From Gemmataceae bacterium (lineage in GTDB: Bacteria > Planctomycetota > Planctomycetia > Gemmatales > Gemmataceae), in assembly GCA_025055795.1 (NCBI GenBank), contig JANWVV010000002.1, forward strand, positions 62,001 to 126,000: a stretch of DNA of 64,000 bases, read 5' to 3'. The position numbers and the translations under genes were made by a program. The notes beneath the pieces were generated by a model. It was not told the origin of the DNA and did not search any database. It worked only from the letters and a program-made list of their open reading frames with translations. The stretch's first letter is position 1. Each line of letters opens with the position of its first letter. Shown here one piece after another: positions 20,510 to 31,951 of this stretch.

Positions 20510-22642
20510 ATGCTTCTCAAAACGAAAACGGAGACCGATAACATGTCCAGCACGGTGGCAACTCCAGAGATTAGACTGCCCCCAACTGGCTCCACATTGA
20601 TTGAATCACTAAGGCGGGCCTGGCAGCTTTTTATGCTGGGTTGCCGCGCTTTCCGCCGTCTGCTCGGTACGCTGTTTGCAATCGGTTTTTCGTTGCTACC
20701 TCTGTCGGTCTTGCTCGTAGCTCTCCCGGCGGTATCCCCCAACGAAGCGGTGCTCACTGAGACAGTGCCCCCGGCTCGCTCACGCTGGCAGCGGTTCACT
20801 CGGCGTGTGTTCGCCGTACTGACTGCCACTGCCTTACTAATTGTGTTGTTCGCGTTTGCCTTGGAAGTAGTCGCCCGCCTGCAGCTACCGAAGGGGAGCC
20901 AACTGGGAATCGTGGCCAAAAAGCTGCTCAGCTACTCGGTGGCCGACTTCGTCCCTGATGACCCGCCACCAGCGGACCTGCCGCCGGGCAAGGTATGGTT
21001 GACAGCACCGGAACTACTCGAACGGCGTGCCATCTTGCGCAAGGTGGCCGCCCGACAAAACCTCGGCCCGATGGAAAAGCGGGAAACGGAGGAACGCCTA
21101 GCTGAAGTAGAAGCGGAAATCGAACGCCGTCTGCCCCAATCACCCCGCCTACGCCTGATGCTCGATCCCGAGCTGGCCCCCCTTCTGGCCGTACCCCTAT
21201 GGCAACTGATGCCACGCTTGCTCATTGAACAGTGGCCGTTTGTGCTGCTCGTGATGTACGCGATGGACCTGGTCCTACTGCTTTTTATTGGACGAGTTCC
21301 CTTGGCTTACAATTTCCGCTACCTGTGGGTCCGCAAACGGGATACCTTTCTGACCAGCTTTGCCTTCACGGTGGTGGTTGCCCTTGTTATCATCCTGCTG
21401 GCGTTTGTCAACGGAATGTACAAGCTCAACGAGAGCACCGGCGTGCCGGGAAACGTCCTGGTGTTGTCCGAGGGATCGACCGACGAGCTATTCAGTAATC
21501 TGGCCCGCGGGGATGCGGACAATGTGGAACGGGTGGTTATTCAAGCGGACCAGTGGGGGCGGCCCCTCGGCCCAGTAGGAGTCGCCCGGGCACGGATCGC
21601 ACCCGATGGAACCATCGAACGGTTGCCTGCGGATGCCCCCTTGGATCTGCCCGGGGCCGTTTACCTGGCCAGTCGCGAGGCGTACCTGGTCATGAACCAA
21701 GCGGTGCCCACCAAGCCCGGCGAATTCCCCCGTCGCCGCTTCCTGCAGATGCGGGCCTTTCAGGACGTACGAATCGGTGCCGCGGTCCACAATATCCAAC
21801 TGGAACCCGGGGGCACCTGGTTTACCACTAATTCCATCGATCCAGGACCACCCGCCCCTGACGGTCGACAATACCTACAATGCACCCTCGGTCAGGGAGT
21901 GGCTGCCATTCTGGGCGAAGATGTCGGCAAAAAACGCCTGGAAGTTGGTGACACCTTCGAAGTAGGCGACCGCTATTGGAAGGTCGTCGGCATTATGCAG
22001 ACCGGCGGAACCGCCTACGGCTCGGAAATCTGGACGGGAAGCGATAATCCGGTCGTTCGGGCCAGCGGCAAGGGCGACAAGTTTACCACACTGGTGTTGC
22101 GTATGGCCGACGATTCCGAAACCAGCGCCAAGGCCATGGCCTGGTACCTCAACGAGGTCTACGAGCAAGCCAAGCTCAAAGCCTTTGCCGAGCCGGATTA
22201 CTACCGTGAACTGACGCGGACCAACGAGCAATTCCTCTCGGCTATCGTACTTGTCGCGATCATCATGGCAGTGGGCGGAGTCTTTGGGGTAATGAATACT
22301 ATGTTCGCCTCGATCGCCGCCCGCATCAAAGAAGTGGGAGTGCTCCGCATCCTCGGTTTCAAACGCTGGCAGATTCTTATCTCCTTCATGATCGAGTCGC
22401 TGGCGATTGCCGTGGTAGGCGGCACTCTCGGCTGCTGCCTGGGACTGCTAGCCGATGGCTGGGAAGCATCTAGCACCCTTTCGGGCGGCCAGGGAGGTGG
22501 CAAAAGCGTCACCCTAACCATGATTGTGGATGGACCCATCCTAGCAGCCGGGTTCCTCTTTACCCTGATCATGGGAAGACTAGGTGGCCTGGTGCCTGCC
22601 CTTTCTGCGATGCGGCTGAACATCCTTGAATCACTCCGCTAA
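20510..22642 (+). CDS. ABC transporter permease (FtsX/MacB-like), second subunit
   Basis: C-terminal FtsX-like GVMNTMFASIAARIKEVGVLRILGFKRWQILISFMIESL; ATG at 20510. Confidence 0.9.
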   Translation: MLLKTKTETDNMSSTVATPEIRLPPTGSTLIESLRRAWQLFMLGCRAFRRLLGTLFAIGFSLLPLSVLLVALPAVSPNEAVLTETVPPARSRWQRFTRRVFAVLTATALLIVLFAFALEVVARLQLPKGSQLGIVAKKLLSYSVADFVPDDPPPADLPPGKVWLTAPELLERRAILRKVAARQNLGPMEKRETEERLAEVEAEIERRLPQSPRLRLMLDPELAPLLAVPLWQLMPRLLIEQWPFVLLVMYAMDLVLLLFIGRVPLAYNFRYLWVRKRDTFLTSFAFTVVVALVIILLAFVNGMYKLNESTGVPGNVLVLSEGSTDELFSNLARGDADNVERVVIQADQWGRPLGPVGVARARIAPDGTIERLPADAPLDLPGAVYLASREAYLVMNQAVPTKPGEFPRRRFLQMRAFQDVRIGAAVHNIQLEPGGTWFTTNSIDPGPPAPDGRQYLQCTLGQGVAAILGEDVGKKRLEVGDTFEVGDRYWKVVGIMQTGGTAYGSEIWTGSDNPVVRASGKGDKFTTLVLRMADDSETSAKAMAWYLNEVYEQAKLKAFAEPDYYRELTRTNEQFLSAIVLVAIIMAVGGVFGVMNTMFASIAARIKEVGVLRILGFKRWQILISFMIESLAIAVVGGTLGCCLGLLADGWEASSTLSGGQGGGKSVTLTMIVDGPILAAGFLFTLIMGRLGGLVPALSAMRLNILESLR

Positions 22643-22828
22643 ACCAAGAGGGTCTCTCAACAAGTTTCGGACGAACCTGGCAGGCTGTATCGGCCCTCTG
22701 GCGGTTGCCATCAGTAACGTGCCTAACAGATACGAGGTTGGCTACCCCTCTAAAACGGCGGCGAGGACGTAACCAGGTGTTAAAATGCGTTGAGACATCT
22801 ATCTCCTGGCCTGTTAGAGGTGTTAATT

Positions 22829-22981
22829 ATGACCATCGAAGCGTCTACAACCGGTCCGGACCCAACCCTAGATGCTAGCCCATGGTATGTTCAGGCAGCC
22901 CTGGTACTTTTCACTGTTTTCAGTGTGCCGGCATTAGTCGCTCTACCGTTCTGGCTAGCGGGTTTTCTAACCGGTCCCTGA
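22829..22981 (+). CDS. Small single-TM protein (50 aa), tentative
   Basis: MTIEASTTGPDPTLDASPWYVQAALVLFTVFSVPALVALPFWLAGFLTGP with GAGG SD-like sequence upstream. Confidence 0.45.
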   Translation: MTIEASTTGPDPTLDASPWYVQAALVLFTVFSVPALVALPFWLAGFLTGP

Positions 22982-23199
22982 AAAACACCACGGGCAAGCA
23001 CTGCAAACCAGTAACCCTCGATTCTCAGCCCAACCGTCGACTTATTCGGGAAAAACGGATGCGTGAGGGGAAGGATGGCATCGTTTTTCCACTCGGTCTC
23101 TACTTAGTTTTGTTGGGATAACATCGAGTCTGTGGAACCGGGAAAGCTATCATCTCACAACAACTTTCGCTCCTGAAGCGGTTGCCGGGAGGATTATTT

Positions 23200-24186
23200 A
23201 TGAAAACACGCCCTTTTGGAGACATACCGGTTTCGGAAGTGGGACTTGGATGCTGGCAGTTAGGCGGAGATCAATGGGGAGACATGGATGATTCGACCGC
23301 CTTGGCAGTTTTGCATGCCGCTGCGGATGCTGGAGTAACTTTTTTGGACACGGCGGACGTATACGGGCTGGGCAGGAGCGAGATGCTTATCGGTCGCTTC
23401 TTGAAGGAGCGTGGTCGAAAGGGGTTTTTCATCGCCTCGAAGTTTGGCCGCTTTCCGACCCCTGGCTGGCCCGCTAATTTCAGTCCCGCTGTCATCCGCC
23501 AGCACATCGAGGCCTCTCTCCAGCGGCTCGGCATTGACCGCTTGGACCTGATCCAGCTCCATTGCTTACCACGCGAACAACTGCGGCGAGACGAACTGTG
23601 GCATACCTTGCGTCAGTTACAACAGGAAGGCAAGATAGCCCGCTTTGGCGCCAGCGTCGAATCGGTAGCCGAGGCCGACGATTGTCTGCAGCAACCTGAT
23701 TGCGCCTCGCTCCAAATCATCTTCAACATCTTCCGGCAGACCCCTGCGCTAAGCGGCCTGCTGGAACGCTGCCAACAACGGGGTGTGGCCATCATTGTCC
23801 GCTTGCCGTTAGCCTCGGGACTGCTGGGCGGACGCTATACGGTGCAAACCACCTTTCCCCCGAACGATCACCGCTACTTTAACCGCAACGGCGAACGCTT
23901 TAATGTCGGCGAAACCTTCGCAGGACTCGGATTCGAAAAAGGTCTGGAATTAGTCGAACAGCTCAAGACACTGGTACCAGCCGAACCCCCGCTGCCCTTG
24001 TTAGCTTTACGCTGGTGTCTGGACCATTCTGCAGTCACGACAGTCATCCCGGGCGCCCGCAGACCGGAACAAGCTCGGCTTAACGCCTCTGCCAGCGACC
24101 TCCCCCCGCTCCCGATGGACCTGCACCAACGGCTACGCGAATTTTTCCTTCAGCAGGTCAAACCGTGCATCCGCGGACCCGATTGA
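23200..24186 (+). CDS. Aldo/keto reductase family oxidoreductase
   Basis: VGLGCWQLGG, FLDTADVYGLGRSEMLIGRFLKERGR, IDRLDLIQLHC. Confidence 0.93.
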   Translation: MKTRPFGDIPVSEVGLGCWQLGGDQWGDMDDSTALAVLHAAADAGVTFLDTADVYGLGRSEMLIGRFLKERGRKGFFIASKFGRFPTPGWPANFSPAVIRQHIEASLQRLGIDRLDLIQLHCLPREQLRRDELWHTLRQLQQEGKIARFGASVESVAEADDCLQQPDCASLQIIFNIFRQTPALSGLLERCQQRGVAIIVRLPLASGLLGGRYTVQTTFPPNDHRYFNRNGERFNVGETFAGLGFEKGLELVEQLKTLVPAEPPLPLLALRWCLDHSAVTTVIPGARRPEQARLNASASDLPPLPMDLHQRLREFFLQQVKPCIRGPD

Positions 24187-24604
24187 TAGAGCGAACTGCT
24201 ATCGAAATGCAGACTTTTCCCTCCATCAATCGGAGTTTTGGCCGGTGAGCTCGCCGATTCAGTTAATTTGTTTGACCTGACTACTGATTTCACGATAATA
24301 TTCCCTTTTTCCGGAAGCCAACGCTGTTCCCCTATAGTCGTTGCTTCCATCAGGGTGAATGAACTCCTGATCCGCCCTGAGATCTTATCTGTCAGTAACA
24401 ACCAATTGGCGGTCGCAAATGCTTTCATGTCTCAACTAGCCCCTTGCCAAGGCAGCAAAACAGGATAGACTGGCTTGTGAAACTTTTCACAAGTGGCATC
24501 CCGCTCGTATTGGTAACGGCTGCACGCTTTGGCTTTGCAATCAAGTAGTAAGAAGGGGTAAGGGCGACGGGCCAGCAAGACGGACGGAACCAGGAGGGCT
24601 GTCT

Positions 24605-25270
24605 GTGCCGATCATTTTCCGGCGATCCCGTGACGTCCAAGTGCGACAACTGTTCGTGGGCGTGCTAGTCGGGCTGGGGTTGTTCGTGTTTGCCTGGTAT
24701 TACTACGCCCTGCCCAGTTATACCCGGGTGGGCTATACACCGGAGCAGCCGGTACCGTTTTCCCATCAGCTCCATGTGGGCCGGCTCGGCCTCGATTGCA
24801 CCTATTGCCACCAACACGTCTTCCAGTCGCCTCATGCGACAGTGCCCACGGCCCAGGTCTGCATGAATTGTCACAATCCCCGCAAGGCCCATGTCAAGGG
24901 TAACAGCCCCCTATTGGCTCTGGTACGAGAAAGTTATGAGACGGGCCGACCTATTGCCTGGAAACGCGTCCACAAATTACCTGAATATGCTTACTTCAAT
25001 CACGCAGTGCACATAAACAAAGGAATCTCGTGCGTTTCGTGCCATGGACAGGTCAACGAAATGCCGGTGGTCCGCCACGATCAGCCCTTGTCCATGGGTT
25101 GGTGCTTGCAATGTCACAATGAACCAGAAAAGCACTTGCGACCGGTGGAACAAGTCACCAACCTCACCTGGCAGCCGCAAGGGAATAAATCCATGCTCGA
25201 CATCGGTTTCGAGATTAAACGGCAACTGCAGGTGCAACCTCCGATGCATTGCCAAGGGTGTCACCGCTGA
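24605..25270 (+). CDS. actA: Alternative complex III pentaheme cytochrome c subunit (ActA)
   Basis: Five CxxCH motifs (CTYCH, CMNCH, CVSCH, CLQCH, CQGCH), N-terminal TM anchor, first gene of Act cluster. Confidence 0.92.
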   Translation: MPIIFRRSRDVQVRQLFVGVLVGLGLFVFAWYYYALPSYTRVGYTPEQPVPFSHQLHVGRLGLDCTYCHQHVFQSPHATVPTAQVCMNCHNPRKAHVKGNSPLLALVRESYETGRPIAWKRVHKLPEYAYFNHAVHINKGISCVSCHGQVNEMPVVRHDQPLSMGWCLQCHNEPEKHLRPVEQVTNLTWQPQGNKSMLDIGFEIKRQLQVQPPMHCQGCHR

Positions 25271-25329
25271 ATTTACAGAGCCGCAGCACAACCATACCAG
25301 GCCATAGCCCAGTGAGGGAAACTTCGCCG

Positions 25330-28300
25330 ATGAACCAGCGTGCTTACGTTCGCAGCCAGATAGAAGCATCAGCACCGCTGTACGAGTTTCCTGGTTATGT
25401 CAACGTTCACGCCGGCACGGGGCAGGCCGAACCACTGGATGCAGACCCAGCCACGGCCCACTGGCATCGTCGTCAGTTCCTGGCGTACTCGGCAGCCACC
25501 TTGGCCGCCGCCGCGGGTTGCCGACGACCGGAGCTACCTATCCTCCCTTACTCCGCAGTGCCCGAAGATCGGCTCGGACACGTTGTGCATGGCCTGCCCA
25601 CCTTTTATGCCACCACCCAGCCTCGTCCTTTCGGCTCCTTGCCATTGCTGGTCGAAAGTCATGATGGTCGACCGACCAAAATCGAAGGGCATCCGCGACA
25701 TCCGGCCAGTCTGGGTGCCACCGATGCCTTCGCCCAGGCAGCCCTTCTCGATCTATACAATCCCGATCGTGTTCTGTCCAAACGTTATCCCGGTGTAATG
25801 GAACGGGGAGCACCGCGCCGCTGGGACGATTTCGACCGATGGGCCCGACGACTGACCGACCGTCTCAACGCGGTCCAGGGCAAGGGGTTCGCCGTGCTGA
25901 CGGACCAAGTGCCGTCTCCCTCTTTGCGGCGTCTGCGTGAGCATCTACGACAAACCTGGCCTCAAGCCCGCTGGTACACCTATGAAGCGGTGGACTATAG
26001 CGAGGTGCTACGTGGCACGGAACTGGCCTTCGGTCAACCACTTTGGCCCCGCCTGAATCTTGAACGTCTCGATTGTCTGCTCATGCTGGATGCTGATTGC
26101 CTGGGGATCGATCCCGATGCCTTGGTGCACGCACGCCGCTTTGCCCGCCGTCGACAGCTGCGCCAGCCCGAGGACCGCCTGAACCGTCTTTATGTGATCG
26201 AATCGACATACACGCTCACCGGCGCGATGGCCGATCACCGCTGGCGGCTGCCCGCCAGTCAGATCGGCTCGTTCCTGCTCGCTTTGACCCATCAACTGGC
26301 CGCGACCTCCGCAGGCCAATGGCCTGCCATCCCGGTTGGGCTAAGGACAACAAGTTTCCAGACCTTGCCTGCGGCCCTTCAGTCATCATTGGCTCCTTTG
26401 GCTCGGGACTTGCTCCAGCATCGCGGCCGCTGTGCCGTAATCGTCGGCTACCGCCAACCCGCATGGGTTCACGCCTTGGCTCACGCTTTGAACAACGCCT
26501 TAGACGCTTTACCTCATTGGGAGTTCTATCCACCACCACCGGAAATGCTGGAACCAGGACTAGCCGAACTGACCAGCGCCTTACAGACAGGACAAGTTGA
26601 TACCCTGCTGATCATCGGTGGTAACCCTGTATTTGACGCCCCGGCCGATCTCCCCTTCGCCTCTGCTCTGCAGCAAGCCTCGGCAACCATCCGGCTAGGA
26701 TTGTACCACGACCACACCTCGGAGTTGTGCCAATGGCACTTGCCATTAGCGCATTTTCTGGAAAGTTGGGGCGACACGGAAAGCAGTGATGGTACCCTCT
26801 GTTGCATTCAACCGCTGATTGAACCGCTTAACAGCACGCCAGCCAGCGGAACCGAACTGGAACCACCGCCCAGAGGCGGTCGTTCCGCCCTGGAAGTGCT
26901 AGCGTTGTTGACGCGATTTCCCCATCCCCGCGATGGTAAACCGGTGGCTACCTATGCAGCGGCTCGTTCGGCCGCCTACGAGCTTGTGCGCAGCGTGTTT
27001 GCCACCCGTACCGGACTAGCACAAGACGATCCCCAATTCCACGTCGCTTTTCAGCGCTATAAGCAACTCGGCTTTCTGCCTCCCGACCAGGATCGGCAGC
27101 GGCGTATGCCCGTGCGCCCCACCCTGCGCCCTGTGGCAGACATTATCCAGACGTTGCCCGCCTCTCTGCCACCACCACCGGGTCGCGCCAACCTAGAGGT
27201 TACCTTTCACCCGGATTATTCCCTGTATGACGGACGGTATCTGTGGAACGCCTGGCTGCAGGAGTTGCCCGATCCGATCACCAAGCTGGTGTGGGACAAC
27301 GCAGCACTCGTTAGCCCCCAAACGGCGGAAACTTTGGGCGTCAGTACTGGCGACGTTGTCCGTCTGAGCGTAAACGATCGTCGGCTGGAGATCCCCATCT
27401 TTGTTCTGCCTGGGCAGGCCGACTATTCGATTGCATTGTTTCTGGGACAGTGCGGTCAGATGCGGATCAGCCACATACCTGGCGGCGGTGGCACCAATGT
27501 TTATCCCTTCCGGACTTCCCAGGCTCGCTACACACTCGTCGGCGTACGACTGGAAAGGACAGGCCGGCGAGCCCTTCTGGTAACCACCCAGGAACATGGT
27601 ATCATTCCTCAGGGTCGGGACATCGTCCGGGAAGTTGATCTTTCTGCTGTGCGTTCCGCATCGTTCCATTCGACCCATGCAGCAACGGCATCTCCTTCAA
27701 CGGATCACGCTGGGCGACACTCCGCCCATTCTCCAACCACTTCTGCTCCTTCATCTCCGCCTCTGGGATTAACCCCTGACGGGCATTTGACGGAAGAAGA
27801 TTTGCGTCGCGGCTTCCAAGCCGGTTATGGCAATGTCCCGCCACCTCCCATGCCGGCCCGCGATAAGCAACGCCGCTTCCCGCTCGATCTGGCCCGCCCG
27901 GAACGACTTGACAGCCCCTTCCAATGGGGCATGGTCATTGATCTATCCACCTGTACTGGCTGTTCTGCCTGCGTGATCGCTTGCCAGGTCGAAAACAACA
28001 TTCCCGTGGTGGGCAAGTACGAAGTTCAACGCAATCGGGAAATGCACTGGTTACGAATCGATCGTTATTTTTCCTCCACCGACGGCCAGAACGCCGACTC
28101 CGAGCCGCGTATGATCACTCAACCCTTGGCCTGTGTCCATTGCGAGCAGGCCCCCTGTGAGCAGGTCTGCCCGGTCAATGCCGCGGTCCACAGCCCCGAA
28201 GGCTTAAATCTGCAGGTGTATAACCGCTGCATTGGTACCCGTTATTGCGCCAATGCCTGCCCCTACAAGGCACGACGCTTCAACTGGTTTGATTTCAACA

Positions 28301-28851
28301 AGCGACCGCTCGACGAGCTACGTGTGCCCACCCCCTTGAGCTCCGAAGGCGCTGCCCTGACACGCCAACTACTCCCGGAAAGCTTGCAGATGCTTAAAAA
28401 CCCCGATGTAACCGTCCGGATGCGTGGCGTGATGGAAAAATGCACCTACTGCGTCCAACGGTTGGAACGGGCCAAATATGGGGCCCGTATTGCCGCTACG
28501 GAAGTAGCACAAGGCCGACGTATCATCCCTACGGATCCCCATTATCGACCCAACGGCCCTCCTTCGGCATACCGTAAGCCTGTGGATCCCCACACGGCAG
28601 GATATGACCTGGACCCCTGGGGACGTGTTATTGTGCCCGATGGTCTGGTTCGCACGGCTTGCCAGGCGGTCTGTCCAACCCAGGCGATTACGTTTGGCAA
28701 CCTGTTGGATCCTACAAGTGCCGTGGCCCAGGCCAAACGCCGCGTCGGAGAATACTTGCTGCTGGGAGAGCTGAATACCAAACCTCGAACCAGTTATCTA
28801 CCTCGGATACGGAATCTCAATCCTGAACTAAAGAAGTTGCGGCCAGGTTGA
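25330..28851 (+). CDS. actB: Alternative complex III molybdopterin-like/4Fe-4S subunit (ActB)
   Basis: N-terminal [19 protein letters not shown], molybdopterin oxidoreductase-like middle, ferredoxin motifs [41 protein letters not shown]. Confidence 0.93.
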   Translation: MNQRAYVRSQIEASAPLYEFPGYVNVHAGTGQAEPLDADPATAHWHRRQFLAYSAATLAAAAGCRRPELPILPYSAVPEDRLGHVVHGLPTFYATTQPRPFGSLPLLVESHDGRPTKIEGHPRHPASLGATDAFAQAALLDLYNPDRVLSKRYPGVMERGAPRRWDDFDRWARRLTDRLNAVQGKGFAVLTDQVPSPSLRRLREHLRQTWPQARWYTYEAVDYSEVLRGTELAFGQPLWPRLNLERLDCLLMLDADCLGIDPDALVHARRFARRRQLRQPEDRLNRLYVIESTYTLTGAMADHRWRLPASQIGSFLLALTHQLAATSAGQWPAIPVGLRTTSFQTLPAALQSSLAPLARDLLQHRGRCAVIVGYRQPAWVHALAHALNNALDALPHWEFYPPPPEMLEPGLAELTSALQTGQVDTLLIIGGNPVFDAPADLPFASALQQASATIRLGLYHDHTSELCQWHLPLAHFLESWGDTESSDGTLCCIQPLIEPLNSTPASGTELEPPPRGGRSALEVLALLTRFPHPRDGKPVATYAAARSAAYELVRSVFATRTGLAQDDPQFHVAFQRYKQLGFLPPDQDRQRRMPVRPTLRPVADIIQTLPASLPPPPGRANLEVTFHPDYSLYDGRYLWNAWLQELPDPITKLVWDNAALVSPQTAETLGVSTGDVVRLSVNDRRLEIPIFVLPGQADYSIALFLGQCGQMRISHIPGGGGTNVYPFRTSQARYTLVGVRLERTGRRALLVTTQEHGIIPQGRDIVREVDLSAVRSASFHSTHAATASPSTDHAGRHSAHSPTTSAPSSPPLGLTPDGHLTEEDLRRGFQAGYGNVPPPPMPARDKQRRFPLDLARPERLDSPFQWGMVIDLSTCTGCSACVIACQVENNIPVVGKYEVQRNREMHWLRIDRYFSSTDGQNADSEPRMITQPLACVHCEQAPCEQVCPVNAAVHSPEGLNLQVYNRCIGTRYCANACPYKARRFNWFDFNKRPLDELRVPTPLSSEGAALTRQLLPESLQMLKNPDVTVRMRGVMEKCTYCVQRLERAKYGARIAATEVAQGRRIIPTDPHYRPNGPPSAYRKPVDPHTAGYDLDPWGRVIVPDGLVRTACQAVCPTQAITFGNLLDPTSAVAQAKRRVGEYLLLGELNTKPRTSYLPRIRNLNPELKKLRPG

Positions 28852-30986
28852 ACACCCAACCGCACAGCTGGGATATAGCATCGATGACACCAACTACCCC
28901 CATAATTTCTCCTGGAGCCACTATAACGGCAGCTCCTGCTCGTTTGCCGGATCCGCTGCCTCGCATCCCTTTAGTCTGGGGACCGGATACTTATGAAACG
29001 ATTACCCACCAGATCAGTCGGATCACAGAAAAGCCACAACCCTGGTGGTGGTGGCCCGCTTTCCTGATCACCTCCGGGCTGCTTACGGGTGGAGTGCTAG
29101 CTGCCACCTACCTGATCTCCACCGGCGTAGGGGTGTGGGGATCCAACAATCCTGTCAATTGGGCGTTCGACATTACCAACTTTGTCTTCTGGATCGGCAT
29201 TGGACATGCAGGAACCCTGATCTCCGCCATCCTTTTTCTGTTCCGGCAGAAATGGCGTACCAGCATCAATCGCTTCTCGGAGGCGATGACCATTTTCGCG
29301 GTCATTTGCGCGGGAGTATATCCGGGAATCCATGTGGGCCGCTTCTGGTATGCCTGGTTTATGTTCCCGTTACCCAACGCCAACCATATTTTCCAGAATT
29401 TCCGCTCTGCCCTGCTGTGGGATCTGTTCGCCGTCAGTACCTATTTCACAATCTCCCTCATCTTCTGGTACGTCGGTTTGATACCTGACTTGGCCACACT
29501 CCGGGACCGGGCCAAAAGCCGCTCACGCCAGGTTATCTTCGGCCTGCTTTCCCTCGGCTGGCGGGGCAGTACCCGACACTGGCGACACTACGAGGTGGCC
29601 TATCTGATGCTGGCAGGTTTATCGACCCCCTTGGTCCTATCTGTCCACTCGGTGGTAAGCTTCGATTTCGCTACCTCAATCCTGCCGGGGTGGCACACCA
29701 CCATCTTTCCGCCCTACTTCGTAGCAGGGGCCATCTTTGGCGGCTTCGCAATGGTCTTGCAGTGCATGATTCCGGCCCGCGCCGCCTACAAACTGCACAA
29801 TCTTGTCACCATCAAACACATCGACGTGATGTGTAAGTTCCTGCTGGCTACAGGCTCGCTGGTAGGTTACGCCTATTGCATGGAATTGTTCATCGCTTGG
29901 TATTCGGGCAACCCCTACGAATGGCAAACGTTTGTCAATCGCGCCTGGAACGGTGACTACACCTGGGCTTACTGGGTCATGATGACCTGTAATCTATTCA
30001 TTCCTCAGGTGTTCTGGATCCGTTGGTGCCGCCAGACCCCTTGGTTCGTCCTGTTGGTAGTTACCTGTATCAACGTCGGTATGTGGTACGAGCGTTTCGT
30101 CATCATCGTTCAATCGCTGCATCATGACTTTCTGCCTGCCAGTTGGGGTCGTTACTACCCCACCTGGGTGGATTGGCTTCAGATGCTCGGCGATTTCGGA
30201 CTGTTCTTCACCTTAACTTTGCTGTTTATCCGCTTCCTCCCCATGATTGCCATGGCCGAGGTTAAGGCGGTATTGCCCATGGCCAACCCTCATTACCATT
30301 ACTTACCGGCGGACCGGTACCTTAAGGGAGAGGACGGTCGCTACCCCACTGCTGACCACGCTTTGGCCGCTGCTTACGGTCCTCCGGCTCCACCGCGGAC
30401 CATAGTCCCACCAGCCACGGAACCTGTCCCCGCCTTTATTCCTACTCCCGAAGGGACAGGTCAACCGTGGGGAGCTGTAGCCGAGTTCGCCAACGCGCAG
30501 GATCTGCTCCATGCCGCTCAGGCTGCCCGTCAACACGGCTATACCCATCTGGATGCCTGGACCCCCTTTTATGTCCACGGAATGAAGGAAGCGATCGGTC
30601 GGACACGTAGCCGCTTGCCTTTGTTTACCCTGGCAGGTGCTCTCACCGGACTAGCCGCCGCTGTGACTTTGCAATTCTACTTGATGACCTACTACTACCC
30701 CACGATCGTCGGCGGCAAAGAGTATCGCTCCTGGGAAGCTTTTGTTCCGATCTTCTTCGAAATGACTGTACTATTCGCCGGATTTTTCACGCTATTTGCC
30801 TTGATCGGGTTGTGCGGTCTGCCCCGCCTATTCCACCCTCTTGACGCCCATCCCACCTTTCATCGATCGACGCAGGACGGATTTTTCTTAACCATTGAAG
30901 CGACGGATCCCCGCTTTGATGTCGACCAAACCCGGGATTTCCTACGCTCCATCGGAGGTCAACATGTAGCGGTCATCGAACGATGA
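28848..30986 (+). CDS. NrfD-like ActC fused to DUF3341 ActD
   Basis: N-terminal about 480 aa NrfD/polysulfide reductase-like ([38 protein letters not shown]), linker, then DUF3341-like C-terminus ([21 protein letters not shown]...[17 protein letters not shown]). TTG start at 28848 or ATG at 28884. Confidence 0.9.
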   Translation: MNTQPHSWDIASMTPTTPIISPGATITAAPARLPDPLPRIPLVWGPDTYETITHQISRITEKPQPWWWWPAFLITSGLLTGGVLAATYLISTGVGVWGSNNPVNWAFDITNFVFWIGIGHAGTLISAILFLFRQKWRTSINRFSEAMTIFAVICAGVYPGIHVGRFWYAWFMFPLPNANHIFQNFRSALLWDLFAVSTYFTISLIFWYVGLIPDLATLRDRAKSRSRQVIFGLLSLGWRGSTRHWRHYEVAYLMLAGLSTPLVLSVHSVVSFDFATSILPGWHTTIFPPYFVAGAIFGGFAMVLQCMIPARAAYKLHNLVTIKHIDVMCKFLLATGSLVGYAYCMELFIAWYSGNPYEWQTFVNRAWNGDYTWAYWVMMTCNLFIPQVFWIRWCRQTPWFVLLVVTCINVGMWYERFVIIVQSLHHDFLPASWGRYYPTWVDWLQMLGDFGLFFTLTLLFIRFLPMIAMAEVKAVLPMANPHYHYLPADRYLKGEDGRYPTADHALAAAYGPPAPPRTIVPPATEPVPAFIPTPEGTGQPWGAVAEFANAQDLLHAAQAARQHGYTHLDAWTPFYVHGMKEAIGRTRSRLPLFTLAGALTGLAAAVTLQFYLMTYYYPTIVGGKEYRSWEAFVPIFFEMTVLFAGFFTLFALIGLCGLPRLFHPLDAHPTFHRSTQDGFFLTIEATDPRFDVDQTRDFLRSIGGQHVAVIER

Positions 30987-31057
30987 AACCCAACCGGCCG
31001 ACCCCGTTGACCATCAGCCATAGCTTCAGCGGGTAATCCTAGGGAGAATAACGACCC

Positions 31058-31939
31058 ATGTACGGTATTGACCCCAACTTGTTCATGAACGTTCTGTTGA
31101 CAATCATTCTGGCCATCGGGGCAATACTGTTTGTATTGACGTTGATCCTTGCCACGATTCACTGGCGGCGCGGCCGGATTCTAATGGGCTGGCTCTACTT
31201 GGGCGACGTGCTGTTTGGGGCCTTCGCTGTGCTCGTGGGCATCCTAGGACTGCGTGGCAAAACCAGCGATGCCCCCCCTTGGCACTTCTTCCTCGACATG
31301 AAATATCAGCCCAAATACACCGCCCAAGGAAGCAGCCGCTTTTTCCCGGACGGGCGGGCCAGTCGTCTACCGCCGGAACATACGGTTCCCTACGATGGAG
31401 CCGATTACTTTGGCGATGCTGGCTTCCATCTGGATCCGCAACCTGACTTTCTGCAAGCCGACCGCCGCTATTACACTGGCATTGCCGATTCTACGGCCGT
31501 AAAAGATGAAGGGGGTGTAAAGATCCCTCAGGGCCCACGATGGCAAGATAACCAATTGATTGGCGAAGGCTACTTTGTCAATCACATTCCCTCGCTGGCG
31601 GTCGAACGTGCGGGGGGGTGGGAATCTCTGATCCGGCAGGGACAGCGACAGTTTGACATCCATTGTGCCGTCTGCCATGGGAGCAGTGGCCGTGGCGGAG
31701 CCGGTGACGCTGCTTACGGTATCGTCGCTGCCTATGGCCTGTCCGTACCCCCCTCCAACCTTGTTACCCCCGACATTCAAGCTCAACCTGATGGCCAGAT
31801 CTTCCACACAATTACCCATGGTGTCCGCAACATGCCTGCCTATGCCCACCAGGTTGGCGTACAAGATCGCTGGGCCATCATTGCCTACCTCCGCGTTTTA
31901 CAATATGCCGCCGGCAATCCCCTGATAGATAAGCGCTGA
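31058..31939 (+). CDS. actE: Alternative complex III monoheme cytochrome c subunit (ActE)
   Basis: Single CxxCH (FDIHCAVCHGSSGRGG), N-terminal TMs, position in cluster. Confidence 0.87.
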   Translation: MYGIDPNLFMNVLLTIILAIGAILFVLTLILATIHWRRGRILMGWLYLGDVLFGAFAVLVGILGLRGKTSDAPPWHFFLDMKYQPKYTAQGSSRFFPDGRASRLPPEHTVPYDGADYFGDAGFHLDPQPDFLQADRRYYTGIADSTAVKDEGGVKIPQGPRWQDNQLIGEGYFVNHIPSLAVERAGGWESLIRQGQRQFDIHCAVCHGSSGRGGAGDAAYGIVAAYGLSVPPSNLVTPDIQAQPDGQIFHTITHGVRNMPAYAHQVGVQDRWAIIAYLRVLQYAAGNPLIDKR

Positions 31940-31951
31940 CACACTAAACAT

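Noticed and set aside
25249-25329. Upstream extension of the ActB ORF overlapping ActA
   Set aside because: The ATG at 25330 ([10 protein letters not shown]) fits the family N-terminus; the upstream segment is out of frame with ActA coding
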